Notes: generated by a model not told the origin, from the letters alone. A stretch of DNA of 64,000 nucleotides from SZUA-584 sp964441275 (GCA_964441275.1 CAYTUG010000013.1:1-64000); one strand, 5' to 3'. Counted from the first letter of the stretch, positions 1-9,929 are shown. Program-made: numbers and translations.

Positions 1-627
1 GTCAGTTGTATTTTATCTGACAATGGAGCTTTACACAATTTTCGATACGCTCTCTGTAAACTCGGTGCCATTATCCGTCTGCACGCACTGGATATCAAAC
101 GGGGACTTCTTTCTTGTTTAGTGCAGAAAACTACTCAGTTCATCAAATATCATTCGGTATCGTATTCTTGTGCATTCATCAACTGCTGTAAGCTGATATA
201 GCTACCCCTTTGACCAAACATTTCTTCAGATATTTTCAGGATATAATATGGTTTAGGTATATATTTCTTCTTCCGCTGTTTCTTCCTCTCGATCCCCAGC
301 TTTCTCATCATCCTGTTGAGCGAACACACACTTCGTGTATACCCATGCTTCGTCTCAAGCACCATATGCAGGCACACAAACCCCAATTCTTTGTTATGAC
401 TCCATACCCGCTTGATCAGTTGAAGCCCATCTTCTGTATGCTGATTCGGGTGACTGTATGGCCTGTGGCTTCTCTCATACAAGGACTCAACCGTTCCGTC
501 ATACCGTTAACCACCGGTAGACGCTTGTTCAGCTTATCCTATACAGCCTTGCCAACCGTTCTTCCTTTCGACACATCCTTATAATACCCGTTGACGAAAG
601 AACGCTTCCTGCCTTATAGTTTTCATG
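1..627 (-). pseudogene. Broken IS3-family transposase (integrase-core type)
   Basis: On the minus strand an N-terminal piece (MKTIRQEAFFRQRVL, start near 627) is followed by stops and frame changes. An open stretch at 150-482 then resembles the linker of IS3 transposases (HPNQHTEDGLQLI, HGYTRSV, LGIERKKQRKKKYIPKPY). Near 60-85 the DDE-core motif QTDNGTEF appears in yet another segment. Much of the usual sequence between IPKPY and QTDNGTEF is missing or scrambled, and in-frame stops interrupt it, so the copy cannot make an active transposase. The gene also continues past the left edge. Plus-strand reading frames here are shadows. Confidence 0.8.
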
Positions 628-743
628 CGAGGATTCCTTTCTCTTCGACAGTTGTTCTTTTTGCAATTACAACTTTATCAGATTGGAGGAATCCTTGCTT
701 TTTTCTTTCCCTTTAACTGTTACACATCATTGTACAACCTACA
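1..743 (-). mobile_element. Decayed IS3-family insertion sequence, one end present
   Basis: The stretch holds remains of an IS3-type transposase read on the minus strand and ends at about 743 in a 28-base terminal sequence (716-743). The same 28 bases, with one mismatch, occur in opposite orientation at the right edge of the window (63973-64000), which supports this being the true IS end. The element runs off the left edge, so its other end is not visible. Outside the transposase remnant, 628-743 is non-coding IS leader. Confidence 0.8.
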
Positions 744-770
744 GCTGTCACATAATTGTCGCTTTGACCG

Positions 771-805
771 AAAAAACAAAGCCTTCCGCCAATTTGGGAA
801 GGCTT
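771..805 (-). terminator. Rho-independent terminator after spoIVA
   Basis: A nine-base-pair stem (AAGCCTTCC / GGAAGGCTT) with a short loop is followed on the minus strand by TGTTTTTT. It lies about 30 bases beyond the spoIVA stop and separates the gene from the IS remnant. Confidence 0.8.
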
Positions 806-835
806 AACATTTTACACTGCTGACAACCTGTTATA

Positions 836-2314
836 TCACAGCAGTATGCACAACAAACCGCCGCTGCCTTCGTTGATTATTCTCTGAAGAGTTTCTTGAA
901 CTTTCAAGCGCGCATCTTCCGGCATATTGGACAGTTTCCCGGAAAGCCCTTCCTTTACTAATTCATTTAGCGATTTGCCGAAAATATCGGTATCCCATAT
1001 TCTCGCCGGGTCTGATTCAAACTCTGAAAGCAGGTAGTTGACAAGATCGGCGCTTTGCTTTTCCGTGCCGACAATGGGAGAAACCTCTGTTTCAATGTCT
1101 ACCCTTATAATGTGCAGCGAAGGCGCGCTTGCCTTTAGCCTAACCCCAAAGCGGCCCCCGTGCCTTACCATTTCCGGCTCTTCAAGCGACATCTGATCTA
1201 TTGCGGGCGGAACAATGCCATAACCGTTTTCCTTTACATCTTTAAGAGCTATCGCCATTCTGTCGTACTCTTTTTTTGCGGTAACAAGCCCCTTTATTAT
1301 TGAAACGAGATGATAGTCGTCCTCAATGTCATATCCGCATTCATCACCCAAAATTTTATAAAACAATTTTTCCGGGAACGCTATCTGCATTTTTACATTG
1401 CCTTCGCCGAGCAGAATGCTGCTTACTTCTATGTTTTCCACTTCTTCGATGGATTTAAACGCTTCAAGCAGCCCTTTGTAGTCTTTAACTTTGTTAAGCG
1501 CTTTTAATTCGTTGTTTATCCCGCCGAGCAGCTTAGCCATAAGCCAGTGCTCGGGAGCAAGCGCGCGCGCCCATCCGGGCATATCGACGTTTATCTCTTT
1601 TAGCGGGAACTCGTAAAGCAAATTTTCGAGCATTGTTGTTATATCCGTGTTGGTCAGTCTCATTATGTCAATAAGCAGAACGGGAACCCCGTATTTTGCT
1701 GCCATTGCGTTGCGCAAACTTACCGCATCATCGCTGTTTGGGCTTGCCGAGTTTAATATGACTATAAACGGTTTGCCAAGCTCTTTGAGCTCTTTTATTG
1801 TGCGTTCTTCCGCTTTTACGTAGCTTGAGCGTGGTATTTCGGTGATGCTGCCGTCGGTAGTCATTACAATTCCAATAGTGCTGTGTTCCGTAATAACCTT
1901 ACGGGTTCCTGTTTCCGCCGCTTCCTCAAAAGGTATGTCGTTCTCAAACCAGGGCGTTCGCACCATTCGGGGTTCGCCGTTCTCAAGATGCCCCATGGCG
2001 CCTTCCACCAAATATCCTACCGAGTCCACCATTCGCACGTTCATTTCCGCTTCATTGTTTATTTTTATGCGAACGGCATCGTTGGGTACGAATTTGGGCT
2101 GGGTGGTCATAATTGTTTTGCCTGCGCTGCTTTGGGGCAGTTCGTCAACTACGCGCTCTTTTTCATGCGTATCGTCAAGATTAGGGAGCACCAGCATATC
2201 CATAAAACGCTTTATAAAAGTAGATTTGCCCGTCCTTACCGGGCCTACAACACCTATATATATGTCTCCTCTTGTTCTTTCGGAAATATCCTTGTACAGA
2301 TTATAGCTTTGCAT
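836..2314 (-). CDS. spoIVA: Stage IV sporulation protein A (spore coat morphogenetic ATPase)
   Basis: SpoIVA is the ATPase that polymerises on the forespore surface in the mother cell and forms the base layer on which the coat is built. The protein starts MQSYNLYKDISERTRG and has a P-loop GPVRTGKS near residue 25, typical of this TRAFAC-class family. Its C-terminus ends GGLLCILL, matching the conserved tail used for membrane and SpoVM anchoring. I chose the ATG at 2314 rather than an upstream one at 2425 because a clear GGAGG sits seven bases before it and the product is then 492 residues, the same length as the B. subtilis protein. It stands alone between a terminator and lysA. Expression is expected to depend on sigma-E, but I could not place a convincing promoter. 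Confidence 0.96.
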   Translation of the reverse strand: MQSYNLYKDISERTRGDIYIGVVGPVRTGKSTFIKRFMDMLVLPNLDDTHEKERVVDELPQSSAGKTIMTTQPKFVPNDAVRIKINNEAEMNVRMVDSVGYLVEGAMGHLENGEPRMVRTPWFENDIPFEEAAETGTRKVITEHSTIGIVMTTDGSITEIPRSSYVKAEERTIKELKELGKPFIVILNSASPNSDDAVSLRNAMAAKYGVPVLLIDIMRLTNTDITTMLENLLYEFPLKEINVDMPGWARALAPEHWLMAKLLGGINNELKALNKVKDYKGLLEAFKSIEEVENIEVSSILLGEGNVKMQIAFPEKLFYKILGDECGYDIEDDYHLVSIIKGLVTAKKEYDRMAIALKDVKENGYGIVPPAIDQMSLEEPEMVRHGGRFGVRLKASAPSLHIIRVDIETEVSPIVGTEKQSADLVNYLLSEFESDPARIWDTDIFGKSLNELVKEGLSGKLSNMPEDARLKVQETLQRIINEGSGGLLCILL

Positions 2315-2388
2315 GGTACATCCTCCATCATATAGACTAACAATAGATATATATGATGATGTGCGGCAGCTAATACCATTTAGGCAAT

Positions 2389-2420
2389 AAAAAAAGCCGG
2401 GTGTGGAAACCGACCCTTTC
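2389..2420 (-). terminator. Probable terminator downstream of lysA
   Basis: On the minus strand AAAGGGTCGG can pair with CCGGCTTTTT (10 pairs including G-U wobbles) and is followed by a T run. It starts ten bases after the lysA stop. The wobble pairs make it weaker than the others in the window. Confidence 0.5.
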
Positions 2421-2429
2421 AGCATGCGT

Positions 2430-3740
2430 TTACAGCCAGCTTGGGATTACATCGTTTCTGATAAGATCGTCAAACGATTGCCTGCGCACCATAAGCTCTG
2501 CCTTCGCGTTGTTGACAAGCACCACCGAGGGGTGCGGCAGTTTGTTGTAGTTGCTCGCCATGGAATAGTTGTAAGCCCCAGTGGAAAAAACCGCAAGAAC
2601 ATCCCCTCTGTTCACTTTTGGCAGCGCAGCGTCCCATATCAGCATATCCCCGCTTTCGCAGGCGCGCCCGGCTATTGTTACAACGCAGTTTTCCGGCTCT
2701 CGCATTCGGTTTGCGAGCGCGCAGCTGTATTTAGCGTTGTACAGAGCGGGACGGATATTATCCGCCATACCGCCGTCTATGCTCACATACGTTCTTACGC
2801 CTTCGATGTGTTTTATTGTGCCTATTGTATATAAAGTAGTGCCTGCTTCACCCGCAATAGAGCGGCCGGGTTCTATAACGAGGCTTGGCGGCTTTATTGC
2901 GTTTTTCGAGCATATCGTTTCAAGCTCGTCAACAATTGCCGAAACATAATCTTGCGGCATAAGAGGTTTATCGTTTTTAGTGTAGTGTATGCCAAACCCT
3001 CCGCCTAAGTTTATCTCTGTTAATTCGTATCCAAAATATTCCTTTATGCGCTTGATAAAACGCACCAATATGGCTGCGGCGTCCCGGAAAGGCGAAAGCT
3101 CAAATATTTGCGAGCCAATATGAGAGTGTACTCCCACAAGATTGAGGTTTTTTTGCGCGATGATCGATTTTACGGCGCGCTGGGCTTGTCCGTCACAAAT
3201 CCCAAGCCCAAATTTGGAATCTATCTGCCCGGTCTTTATATAATCGTGGGTGTGCGCTTCTATTCCCGGCTTAATTCTGACGGATACGTCTTGTATCCGC
3301 CCTTCTTGCCGGGCTGCTTCCGATATCAAATCTATCTCGTCCAAGCTGTCTATAACAATCCTGCCTATCTTTGCTTTTACCGCCATTCTTAAATCGTCCG
3401 CTGTTTTGTTGTTTCCGTGCATATAGATGCTTCCTGTGTCAAAACCTGCGTTTAGAGCCACATGCAGCTCTCCGGCAGACGCAACATCAAGCCCTAAACC
3501 TTCGCTTTGCACTATTTTGCACATTGCGGTATTTGTAAAAGCTTTGCTCGCATAAAGCACTTTTCCGCCCCCGCTGTAGCTCTGTACGGCGCGCATATAG
3601 CTTTTGCAAACATTGCGTATTTTGCTTTCTTCCATAACGTACAACGGAGTTGAAAATTGCTCCGCAAGCTTTACGGCGTCACAGCCCCCAAGCACAAGAT
3701 GCCCCTTATCATTTATTTCTGTATTGCCCCAATGTCCCAT
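2430..3740 (-). CDS. lysA: Diaminopimelate decarboxylase
   Basis: The enzyme removes CO2 from meso-diaminopimelate to give L-lysine, the last step of lysine synthesis, using pyridoxal phosphate. The 436-residue protein has the alanine-racemase-fold barrel with the PLP lysine in YASKAF (Lys66), HSHIGSQ, the phosphate-binding LGGGFGI, EPGRSI, and the CESGDML substrate/cofactor motif near the C-terminus. Length is normal for LysA. An AAGGGG ribosome site precedes the ATG. It has its own promoter (3769-3798) and a probable terminator, so it looks monocistronic. An ornithine/arginine decarboxylase of the same fold is less likely given the close match of the motifs. Confidence 0.95.
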   Translation of the reverse strand: MGHWGNTEINDKGHLVLGGCDAVKLAEQFSTPLYVMEESKIRNVCKSYMRAVQSYSGGGKVLYASKAFTNTAMCKIVQSEGLGLDVASAGELHVALNAGFDTGSIYMHGNNKTADDLRMAVKAKIGRIVIDSLDEIDLISEAARQEGRIQDVSVRIKPGIEAHTHDYIKTGQIDSKFGLGICDGQAQRAVKSIIAQKNLNLVGVHSHIGSQIFELSPFRDAAAILVRFIKRIKEYFGYELTEINLGGGFGIHYTKNDKPLMPQDYVSAIVDELETICSKNAIKPPSLVIEPGRSIAGEAGTTLYTIGTIKHIEGVRTYVSIDGGMADNIRPALYNAKYSCALANRMREPENCVVTIAGRACESGDMLIWDAALPKVNRGDVLAVFSTGAYNYSMASNYNKLPHPSVVLVNNAKAELMVRRQSFDDLIRNDVIPSWL

Positions 3741-3768
3741 GCCTATCCCCTTAAAATTTATATACGCA

Positions 3769-3798
3769 ATAGTAACACAGCGTAAATCCGGGTGTCAA
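3769..3798 (-). promoter_or_regulatory. Sigma-A promoter of lysA
   Basis: Minus-strand TTGACA, an 18-base spacer and TACTAT. The predicted start lies about 20 bases before the lysA ATG, just ahead of its ribosome binding site. Confidence 0.7.
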
Positions 3799-3920
3799 AC
3801 ATTAAGAGCGCGCGTTAACATCTTTTGCGGGTCGCAAAACAATTTGGGATTTTAACAAACAAATTTAGAGTGCACCAAGATTGTTTCGCCCCAGTACACT
3901 CTTTTGCCGTACATGTGTTA

Positions 3921-3964
3921 TAAAAACTTAACCGTTAAAAAGAAACCGCCCTTTTTAACTTAAG
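3921..3964 (-). terminator. Terminator of the ilv operon
   Basis: The minus strand forms CTTAA-GTTAAAAAG, loop, CTTTTTAAC-gg-TTAAG and then TTTTTAT. The first arm overlaps the ilvB stop codon. This marks the end of the branched-chain amino acid operon. Confidence 0.75.
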
Positions 3965-5615
3965 ATATGCTCATCACAATCTTATCTATTGACGCCCCGG
4001 GCGCAACCATTGGCAGCACCATTTCGTCTTGGTCTATTATACAGTGTATAAGCGAAGGCACGTTCTTTTCGAGCGCGCCGCAAAGCGCTTTCTTAAATTC
4101 TTCCCTGCCCGCCGCTTTTTGTGCGTAATAGCCAAACCCTTGCGCAATGGCGCAAAAGTCCAAAGGCGGCAGCGTAGTTTCGGAATGGCGTTTGTCGAAG
4201 AAAAGCGTTTGCCATTGCCGCACCATTCCAAGAGCGTTGTTGTCCAATAGAATTGTGATTATAGGCAAACCATAGCGCATAACCGTCGCCATTTCGTTAA
4301 GGTTCATCCTAAAACTGCCGTCTCCGGTAATATGCAAAACTTGTTTGTCCGGGCACGCAATTTTAGAGCCGATAGCCGCACCAAGGCCGTAACCCATTGT
4401 GCCCAGCCCGCCGGACGTTACAAATTTGTCATGCTTTTTAAACGGATAGTATTGCGCTGTCCACATCTGATGTTGCCCGACATCGGTTGCGATAACAACA
4501 TCACCTTGCACGCATTCGCTTATAGTTTGCATTATGTTTAAAGGCAAATGCTCTTTAGGTATGTGCAGCTTGTTTTCCGCTTTCCATTCGGCGATGCTTT
4601 TAATCCACCGGGGATTCTTTTTTGGGGCAAGCGAGCTGGTCATTACTGACAGCGCGCATTTGATGTCCTGAATAATGCTCACATGTGCGGGTATGTTCTT
4701 GTTTACCTCTGAGGCGTCAATGTCAATATGAATGATCTTCGCGCGGGAAGCAAACTGTTTAGGATCCCCCGTAACCCTGTCTGAAAAACGCGCGCCTAAA
4801 ACTATAAGCAAATCGCAGTCTTGCAATGCCATGTTGCTTGTTTTTGTTCCGTGCATACCGACAAGCCCCATATAGAGTGGGTGATTAACGGGGAAAGTGC
4901 CAACCCCCATAAGCGTGCAGGCGACAGGCGCGTCAATAAGCTCGGCAAGGCTAAACAGTTCGTTTACCGCACCTGATATTACTACTCCGCCGCCCGCAAG
5001 TATAACCGGTTTTTGCGCGTTTTCGACTAACTCTTTTATATTGTCAATATAAATATCCGAAAGTTTGCACTGAATGTTCATTTCGCTTTCGGGCGGGATA
5101 TAATCGTGCGTAACTGTAAATATGTCGCTTGTAATATCAATAAGCACCGGCCCAGGCCTGCCGCTTTTTGCAAAAGCAAAAGCCTCTCTGAACACATCGG
5201 ATATCTTTGTTATATCTTTTATCTGGTAGTTATGTTTTGTTATAGGCATCGACACTCCCATTATATCGACCTCCTGGAAGCTGTCCGTTCCTAACAAATC
5301 CGCAGGTACGTTGCCGGTTATAGCGACAATAGGAACCGAATCCATATACGCAGTGGCAAGCCCCGTCACAAGGTTTGTCGCGCCGGGACCGGAAGTTGCA
5401 ATAACTACGCCCGGTTTTCCCGTCGCCCTTGCATACCCGTCCGCCGCATGGGTTGCGCCCTGCTCGTGCGCCGTCTCTATATGCCTTATATTGTTTTTTT
5501 CATCGTAAAGAGCATCATAAAGCTTTATCACCTTACCCCCCGGATAGCCGAATACGGTGTCAACTCCCTCTCTTTTAAGACACTCCATAATAATTTGAAC
5601 ACCGGTTAACTGCAT
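3960..5615 (-). CDS. ilvB: Acetolactate synthase, large (catalytic) subunit
   Basis: The ThDP enzyme condenses two pyruvates to acetolactate (valine/leucine), or pyruvate with 2-oxobutyrate to acetohydroxybutyrate (isoleucine). The 551-residue protein has the N-terminal PYR domain with FGYPGG and the catalytic glutamate in HEQGA (Glu51), a central FAD-type domain (LIVLGARFSDRVTG), and the C-terminal ThDP/Mg motif starting GDGSF and ending in NN. It is the last gene of the T-box operon, 12 bases after ilvD, and works with the small subunit encoded by the first gene. The operon context favours the anabolic, FAD-containing enzyme over a catabolic AlsS. Confidence 0.96.
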   Translation of the reverse strand: MQLTGVQIIMECLKREGVDTVFGYPGGKVIKLYDALYDEKNNIRHIETAHEQGATHAADGYARATGKPGVVIATSGPGATNLVTGLATAYMDSVPIVAITGNVPADLLGTDSFQEVDIMGVSMPITKHNYQIKDITKISDVFREAFAFAKSGRPGPVLIDITSDIFTVTHDYIPPESEMNIQCKLSDIYIDNIKELVENAQKPVILAGGGVVISGAVNELFSLAELIDAPVACTLMGVGTFPVNHPLYMGLVGMHGTKTSNMALQDCDLLIVLGARFSDRVTGDPKQFASRAKIIHIDIDASEVNKNIPAHVSIIQDIKCALSVMTSSLAPKKNPRWIKSIAEWKAENKLHIPKEHLPLNIMQTISECVQGDVVIATDVGQHQMWTAQYYPFKKHDKFVTSGGLGTMGYGLGAAIGSKIACPDKQVLHITGDGSFRMNLNEMATVMRYGLPIITILLDNNALGMVRQWQTLFFDKRHSETTLPPLDFCAIAQGFGYYAQKAAGREEFKKALCGALEKNVPSLIHCIIDQDEMVLPMVAPGASIDKIVMSIS

Positions 5616-5627
5616 AAAAAGCCCCCC

Positions 5628-7289
5628 TCATCTTAGTATTGCGCCTTTATCCGCCGAAGAAACAAGCCGCGCATATCTGTAAAGCCAGCCGCTTTTTACA
5701 CGGGGCTCTTTCGCCTTAAGGCCCGAAAGCCTTTTTTCAACTTCCTTATCTTCCACATCAAGCATCAAACTTCTGTTCGGGATGTCAATGCTTATCATAT
5801 CACCTTCATTTATAACAGCAATAACGCCTCCCGTTTGCGCCTCGGGAGAAACGTGACCTATTGCCGCTCCTCTCGTTGCGCCGCTAAACCTTCCGTCTGT
5901 TATAAGCGCTACTGTTTTATCCATTCCCATTCCCGCAAGCGCGGCGGTTGGGGAAAGCATTTCCCTCATTCCGGGCCCTCCCGCCGGGCCTTCGTAACGT
6001 ATCACAACGACATCGCCGTCGTTTATTTTCCCGCCGTAAATTGCATTTATGGCATCGTCCTCGCTGTCGAAAACGCGCGCAGGGCCTTTATGCACCATCA
6101 TTTCGGGTGCTACCGCGGATTGCTTCACTACGCTGCCGCCGGGGGCAATGTTGCCCAAAAGCACGGCTATCCCCCCTTCGGGAGAAAACGGGTTGGCAAC
6201 CTTTCTGATTATCGTTTCGTCAAGTATTTGAGCGTCGCCGATAGCTTCGCCTATTGGCGTGCCGTAAACGCATTTAGCGCTGCCGTCAAACAGGCCATTT
6301 TTATACAGTTCGTTTAATACCGCATATATCCCGCCCGCGTCTTCTAAATCGCACATGTGCACACGGCTTGCGGGCGCCAATCTGCAAAGGTTTGGTGTCC
6401 GCTTGCTTATCGCATCAACTATATCAAGGCTAAGCCCGATACCGCATTCGTTTGCGATCGCCGGCAAATGCAACACGGAGTTTGTGGAACAGCCGACCGC
6501 CATATCAAGCGCAAGCGCGTTTTGAAACGCTGTGTGGGTCATTATGTCAAGCGGCCTTAAATTTAAATCTAACAGTTTCATAAGCTGCATTCCGGCTTCT
6601 TTCGCAAGCCTGATGCGTGCGCCCGATACCGCCGCTATCGTGCCGTTGCCCCTCAGCGCCATCCCCAAAGCCTCACACAGACAGTTCATGCTGTTTGCGG
6701 TAAACATTCCCGAGCAGGAACCGCATCCGGGGCAGGCCGATTTTTCCAAAGCGTATAGCTGTTGCTTTGACATTTTGCCTGCGCTGTAAGCGCCTACCGC
6801 CTCAAATACCTGGGTTAGGCTTGCGCCTTCGCCAGCAGCGTCTTTGCCCGGAAGCATAGGGCCTCCGCTAATAAAAATCGAAGGCCGGTTTATCCTTGCG
6901 GCGCCCATAAGCATACCCGGCACTATCTTATCGCAGTTGGGCACAAACGCCACCGCATCAAAACCGTGCGCGCCCACCATGGATTCTATGGAATCGGCAA
7001 TAAGCTCGCGGGACGCAAGCGAATATCGCATACCCTCATGCCCCATGGCAATGCCATCGCAAACGCCTATGCTTGGCATCATAACCGGCGTTCCGCCCGC
7101 CATTCTTATCCCGTCCGCCACTGCTTTTGCAATTATATCAAGATGTATATGCCCGGGCACTATTTCACTTTTCGCATGAATCACAGCAACAAGCGGCCTT
7201 TCAAGCTCTTCTTGCGAATATCCCATAGCATAAAACAAAGATCTGTGCGGCGCCTTATCCGCACCCTTTTTCACACTGTCGCTAATCAT
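5628..7289 (-). CDS. ilvD: Dihydroxy-acid dehydratase
   Basis: IlvD dehydrates the 2,3-dihydroxy acids made by IlvC to the 2-oxo acid precursors of valine and isoleucine, using an iron-sulfur cluster. The 553-residue protein starts with the family signature KKGADKAPHRSL, and has VPNCDK and PGCGSCSGMFTANSM, which carry cluster cysteines, then the conserved GRFSGATRG motif near the C-terminus. Length is normal for the family. It lies between cimA and ilvB in the operon. The related gluconate dehydratase Edd is excluded by length and context. Confidence 0.96.
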   Translation of the reverse strand: MISDSVKKGADKAPHRSLFYAMGYSQEELERPLVAVIHAKSEIVPGHIHLDIIAKAVADGIRMAGGTPVMMPSIGVCDGIAMGHEGMRYSLASRELIADSIESMVGAHGFDAVAFVPNCDKIVPGMLMGAARINRPSIFISGGPMLPGKDAAGEGASLTQVFEAVGAYSAGKMSKQQLYALEKSACPGCGSCSGMFTANSMNCLCEALGMALRGNGTIAAVSGARIRLAKEAGMQLMKLLDLNLRPLDIMTHTAFQNALALDMAVGCSTNSVLHLPAIANECGIGLSLDIVDAISKRTPNLCRLAPASRVHMCDLEDAGGIYAVLNELYKNGLFDGSAKCVYGTPIGEAIGDAQILDETIIRKVANPFSPEGGIAVLLGNIAPGGSVVKQSAVAPEMMVHKGPARVFDSEDDAINAIYGGKINDGDVVVIRYEGPAGGPGMREMLSPTAALAGMGMDKTVALITDGRFSGATRGAAIGHVSPEAQTGGVIAVINEGDMISIDIPNRSLMLDVEDKEVEKRLSGLKAKEPRVKSGWLYRYARLVSSADKGAILR

Positions 7290-7331
7290 ATTTCAACCTC
7301 CGGATAATTTACCATGAGTCGGCATTTTTCG

Positions 7332-8900
7332 TTATTGTTTTGCCCCGTTATTTATTAGCACATGATCGATAGAATCGATAAGAGCCAAAAGACTCGCCTC
7401 TATTACGTCCGTTGAAACGCCCATTGTCCGCCAGAAAGATGCGCCATCGCTTGATTCTATTACAACGCGCACCTTTGCAGCGGTTGCGGCATCGGTGTTT
7501 AATACGCGCACTTTATAATCAGTAAGCGTCACTTTTTTTAACGCGGGGAAAAAACTGCCCAACGCCTCTCTTAATGCTTTGTCAAGCGCATTAACGGGAC
7601 CGTTGCCTTCCGCCGCCGCCATGCGCGTTTCCCCGTCCACATGCACCTTGACAACCGCATAAGCGCCGAATGTGTTTTCATGCGAAGGCTCGTCGCTGAC
7701 CTTGAAATGTACAAGCGAAAACTGCGGTTTGTGAAGCCCGAGCTCTTTTAAAACAAACAGCTTAAAGCTTGATTCAGCGCCTTCATAGCTTAGCCCTTCG
7801 CTTTCAAGTTCTTTTAGCTTGTCCATCATCTTTGCGACACGCCGTTTATCCGAAGCGACTTGCGGAAACTCTTCCTTTAGTTTAACGGCAAGCGCGCTTT
7901 TGCCCGCAACTTCCGAAATTAAATATTCGCGGGAATTGCCGACTTGAGAAGGGTCAATATGCTCGAACGAACCGGCGGACTTACACAGCCCGTCTATGTG
8001 CATCCCGCCTTTATGAGCAAAAGAGTTGCGCCCGACATAGGGCAATGTTTCGTCAAACGCAAGGTTTGTTATTTCGGCCGCTTCACGCGAAATAGAGTAT
8101 AAATTTTTTATATTGTCTCCGATACAGTCGTAACCGAGTTTAAGCTGCAAATTAGGGATTATTGACGAGAGCCTTGCGTTGCCGCTGCGCTCTCCATAGC
8201 CTAAAAGCGTTCCCTGAACATGGCACGCCCCCAACCGCACGCTAATAATAGTGTTTGCTACCGCAAGCTCCGTATCGTTGTGCGCATGAATGCCTAATTT
8301 TTTATCAACGGCTTTCAGCGAAGCGCTGACCGCTTCTTCAACCTCGTGAGGCATCGCGCCGCCGTTGGTTTCGCATAAAACTATTGTGTCCGCACCCGCC
8401 CGGCATGCAACATTTAACACCTCTAATGCGTATTTTGGGTTTGCTTTATATCCGTCAAAAAAATGCTCTGCGTCAAATATAACTTCTTTGCCGTTTTCTT
8501 TAAGATATTTTAGAGTGTCAAATATCATTTTTAAATTTTCTTCAAGCGTTGTGCCTAAAACTTGTGTTGCGTGAAGATCCCACGCTTTGCCAAATACGGC
8601 AACCGCCAAAGTGTTGGCATCCATAAGCGCCTGCACCCCGGCATCTTTCTCAACATCCGCATTTTTGCGCCGCGTGCTGCCAAAAGCCACAAGTTTAGCG
8701 TTTATAAGCCGTACTTTTGACGCCTGCTCGAAAAACTGACGTTCCTTCGGATTAGAGGCGGGGTTTCCCGCCTCGATATAATCTATTCCAAGCCCGTCTA
8801 AAAGCGCAAGCATGTTTAATTTATCGGTCAGCGAATAGTTGATGTCCCGCGCCTGCGCGCCGTCGCGCAGCGTAGAATCAAAAATTTCTATTTTCTTCAT
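7332..8900 (-). CDS. cimA: (R)-citramalate synthase
   Basis: The enzyme joins pyruvate and acetyl-CoA to citramalate, the entry to a threonine-independent route to 2-oxobutyrate and isoleucine. The 522-residue protein starts KIEIFDSTLRDGAQA, with the metal/catalytic DSTLRDG of the DRE-TIM barrel family, and has the HAHND metal motif, a GYGERSGNA segment and a C-terminal LeuA-type allosteric domain (about 390-520). YIEAGNPASNPKE near residue 40 is typical of the long CimA class rather than 2-isopropylmalate or homocitrate synthase. Its place in an isoleucine-type T-box operon fits. The next enzymes of this route (LeuCD, LeuB) are not in the window. Confidence 0.88.
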   Translation of the reverse strand: MKKIEIFDSTLRDGAQARDINYSLTDKLNMLALLDGLGIDYIEAGNPASNPKERQFFEQASKVRLINAKLVAFGSTRRKNADVEKDAGVQALMDANTLAVAVFGKAWDLHATQVLGTTLEENLKMIFDTLKYLKENGKEVIFDAEHFFDGYKANPKYALEVLNVACRAGADTIVLCETNGGAMPHEVEEAVSASLKAVDKKLGIHAHNDTELAVANTIISVRLGACHVQGTLLGYGERSGNARLSSIIPNLQLKLGYDCIGDNIKNLYSISREAAEITNLAFDETLPYVGRNSFAHKGGMHIDGLCKSAGSFEHIDPSQVGNSREYLISEVAGKSALAVKLKEEFPQVASDKRRVAKMMDKLKELESEGLSYEGAESSFKLFVLKELGLHKPQFSLVHFKVSDEPSHENTFGAYAVVKVHVDGETRMAAAEGNGPVNALDKALREALGSFFPALKKVTLTDYKVRVLNTDAATAAKVRVVIESSDGASFWRTMGVSTDVIEASLLALIDSIDHVLINNGAKQ

Positions 8901-8927
8901 TTATGCTCCTCATATATAAGAAGTATT

Positions 8928-9929
8928 TTAAAACTCAGGCTCTTGCTGCCACGGCATCATCTTGCGCAGTTTCTTGCCCACCTTTTCCACCTGAAGGTTT
9001 TGTTCATAGTTGCGCCTTGCCAAAAATGCAGGGCGGCCCGCTTTGTTTTCATTAATCCAACGGCTCGCAAAATCGCCCTCCTGCACCTCTCTTAATACCT
9101 TTCTCATCTCTGCTCTTGTTTCGTCTGTAATAATGCGGCGGCCTACCGAATAATCGCCGTATTCGGCGGTATCGCTTATAGAATACCGCATGTACGAAAG
9201 CCCGCCTTGGTTAATCATATCGACAATTAGTTTCATTTCGTGTATACATTCAAAATATGCGCTTTCCGGCTCGTAACCCGCTTCAACCAACGTATCGAAT
9301 CCCGCCTTCATAAGCTCGCAAACCCCTCCGCAAAGCACAGCCTGTTCCCCGAACAGATCGGTTTCCGTTTCTTCGCGGAAAGTGGTGGTAAGAATCCCCG
9401 CCCGCGCGCCGCCAATTCCCTGCGCGTATGCAAGCCCAACCTGCAGAGTGTCTCCCGTCGGGTCTTGCTCTACTGCTATAAGACAGGGTACGCCTTTGCC
9501 TTTGACATATTCGGAGCGCACGGTATGCCCCGGGCCTTTGGGGGCAATCATAAACACGCCAACATCGGCAGGCGGTTTAATCTGGTTATAATGAATATTA
9601 AAACCGTGTGCAAACATTAAATATTTCCCGGGTTTAAGATGGGGCTTGATTGAATTTTCGTAAACATCCTGCTGCACTTGATCGGGAACAAGTATTACAA
9701 TAACGTCAGCTTTTTTCGATGCCTCATCGGCTGTGGTCACCTTTAGCCCGGCGGATTCCGCCTGCGCCCACGCCTTTGAACCCTCTCTTGCCGCAACAAT
9801 GACTTTTAAGCCCGAATCGTTCAGATTAAGCGCATGTGCGTGCCCTTGGCTGCCGTACCCGATTATTGCGATCGTTTTATCGTCCAAATATTTTTTGTCA
9901 CAGTCTGCCTGGTAGTATATTTTCGCCAT
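8928..9929 (-). CDS. ilvC: Ketol-acid reductoisomerase (NADP+)
   Basis: IlvC isomerises and reduces acetolactate or acetohydroxybutyrate to the dihydroxy acid. The 333-residue class I enzyme has the Rossmann motif GYGSQGHAHA (residues 24-33), IAPKGPGHTVR, and the C-terminal knotted domain with the metal-binding DLFGEQAVLCGG and ECIHE segments. The C-terminus MPWQQEPEF is typical for the family. An AAGGAG site precedes the start. It is second in the operon, 31 bases after ilvN. Confidence 0.97.
   Translation of the reverse strand: MAKIYYQADCDKKYLDDKTIAIIGYGSQGHAHALNLNDSGLKVIVAAREGSKAWAQAESAGLKVTTADEASKKADVIVILVPDQVQQDVYENSIKPHLKPGKYLMFAHGFNIHYNQIKPPADVGVFMIAPKGPGHTVRSEYVKGKGVPCLIAVEQDPTGDTLQVGLAYAQGIGGARAGILTTTFREETETDLFGEQAVLCGGVCELMKAGFDTLVEAGYEPESAYFECIHEMKLIVDMINQGGLSYMRYSISDTAEYGDYSVGRRIITDETRAEMRKVLREVQEGDFASRWINENKAGRPAFLARRNYEQNLQVEKVGKKLRKMMPWQQEPEF

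Noticed and set aside
210..584. A 124-codon plus-strand frame near the left edge
   Set aside because: It is the reverse of the decayed transposase and has no family features.
2327..2356. A sigma-E-like promoter (TCATATA-15-TATATGAT) upstream of spoIVA
   Set aside because: The predicted transcription start would fall inside the ribosome site of spoIVA, so it cannot serve that gene.
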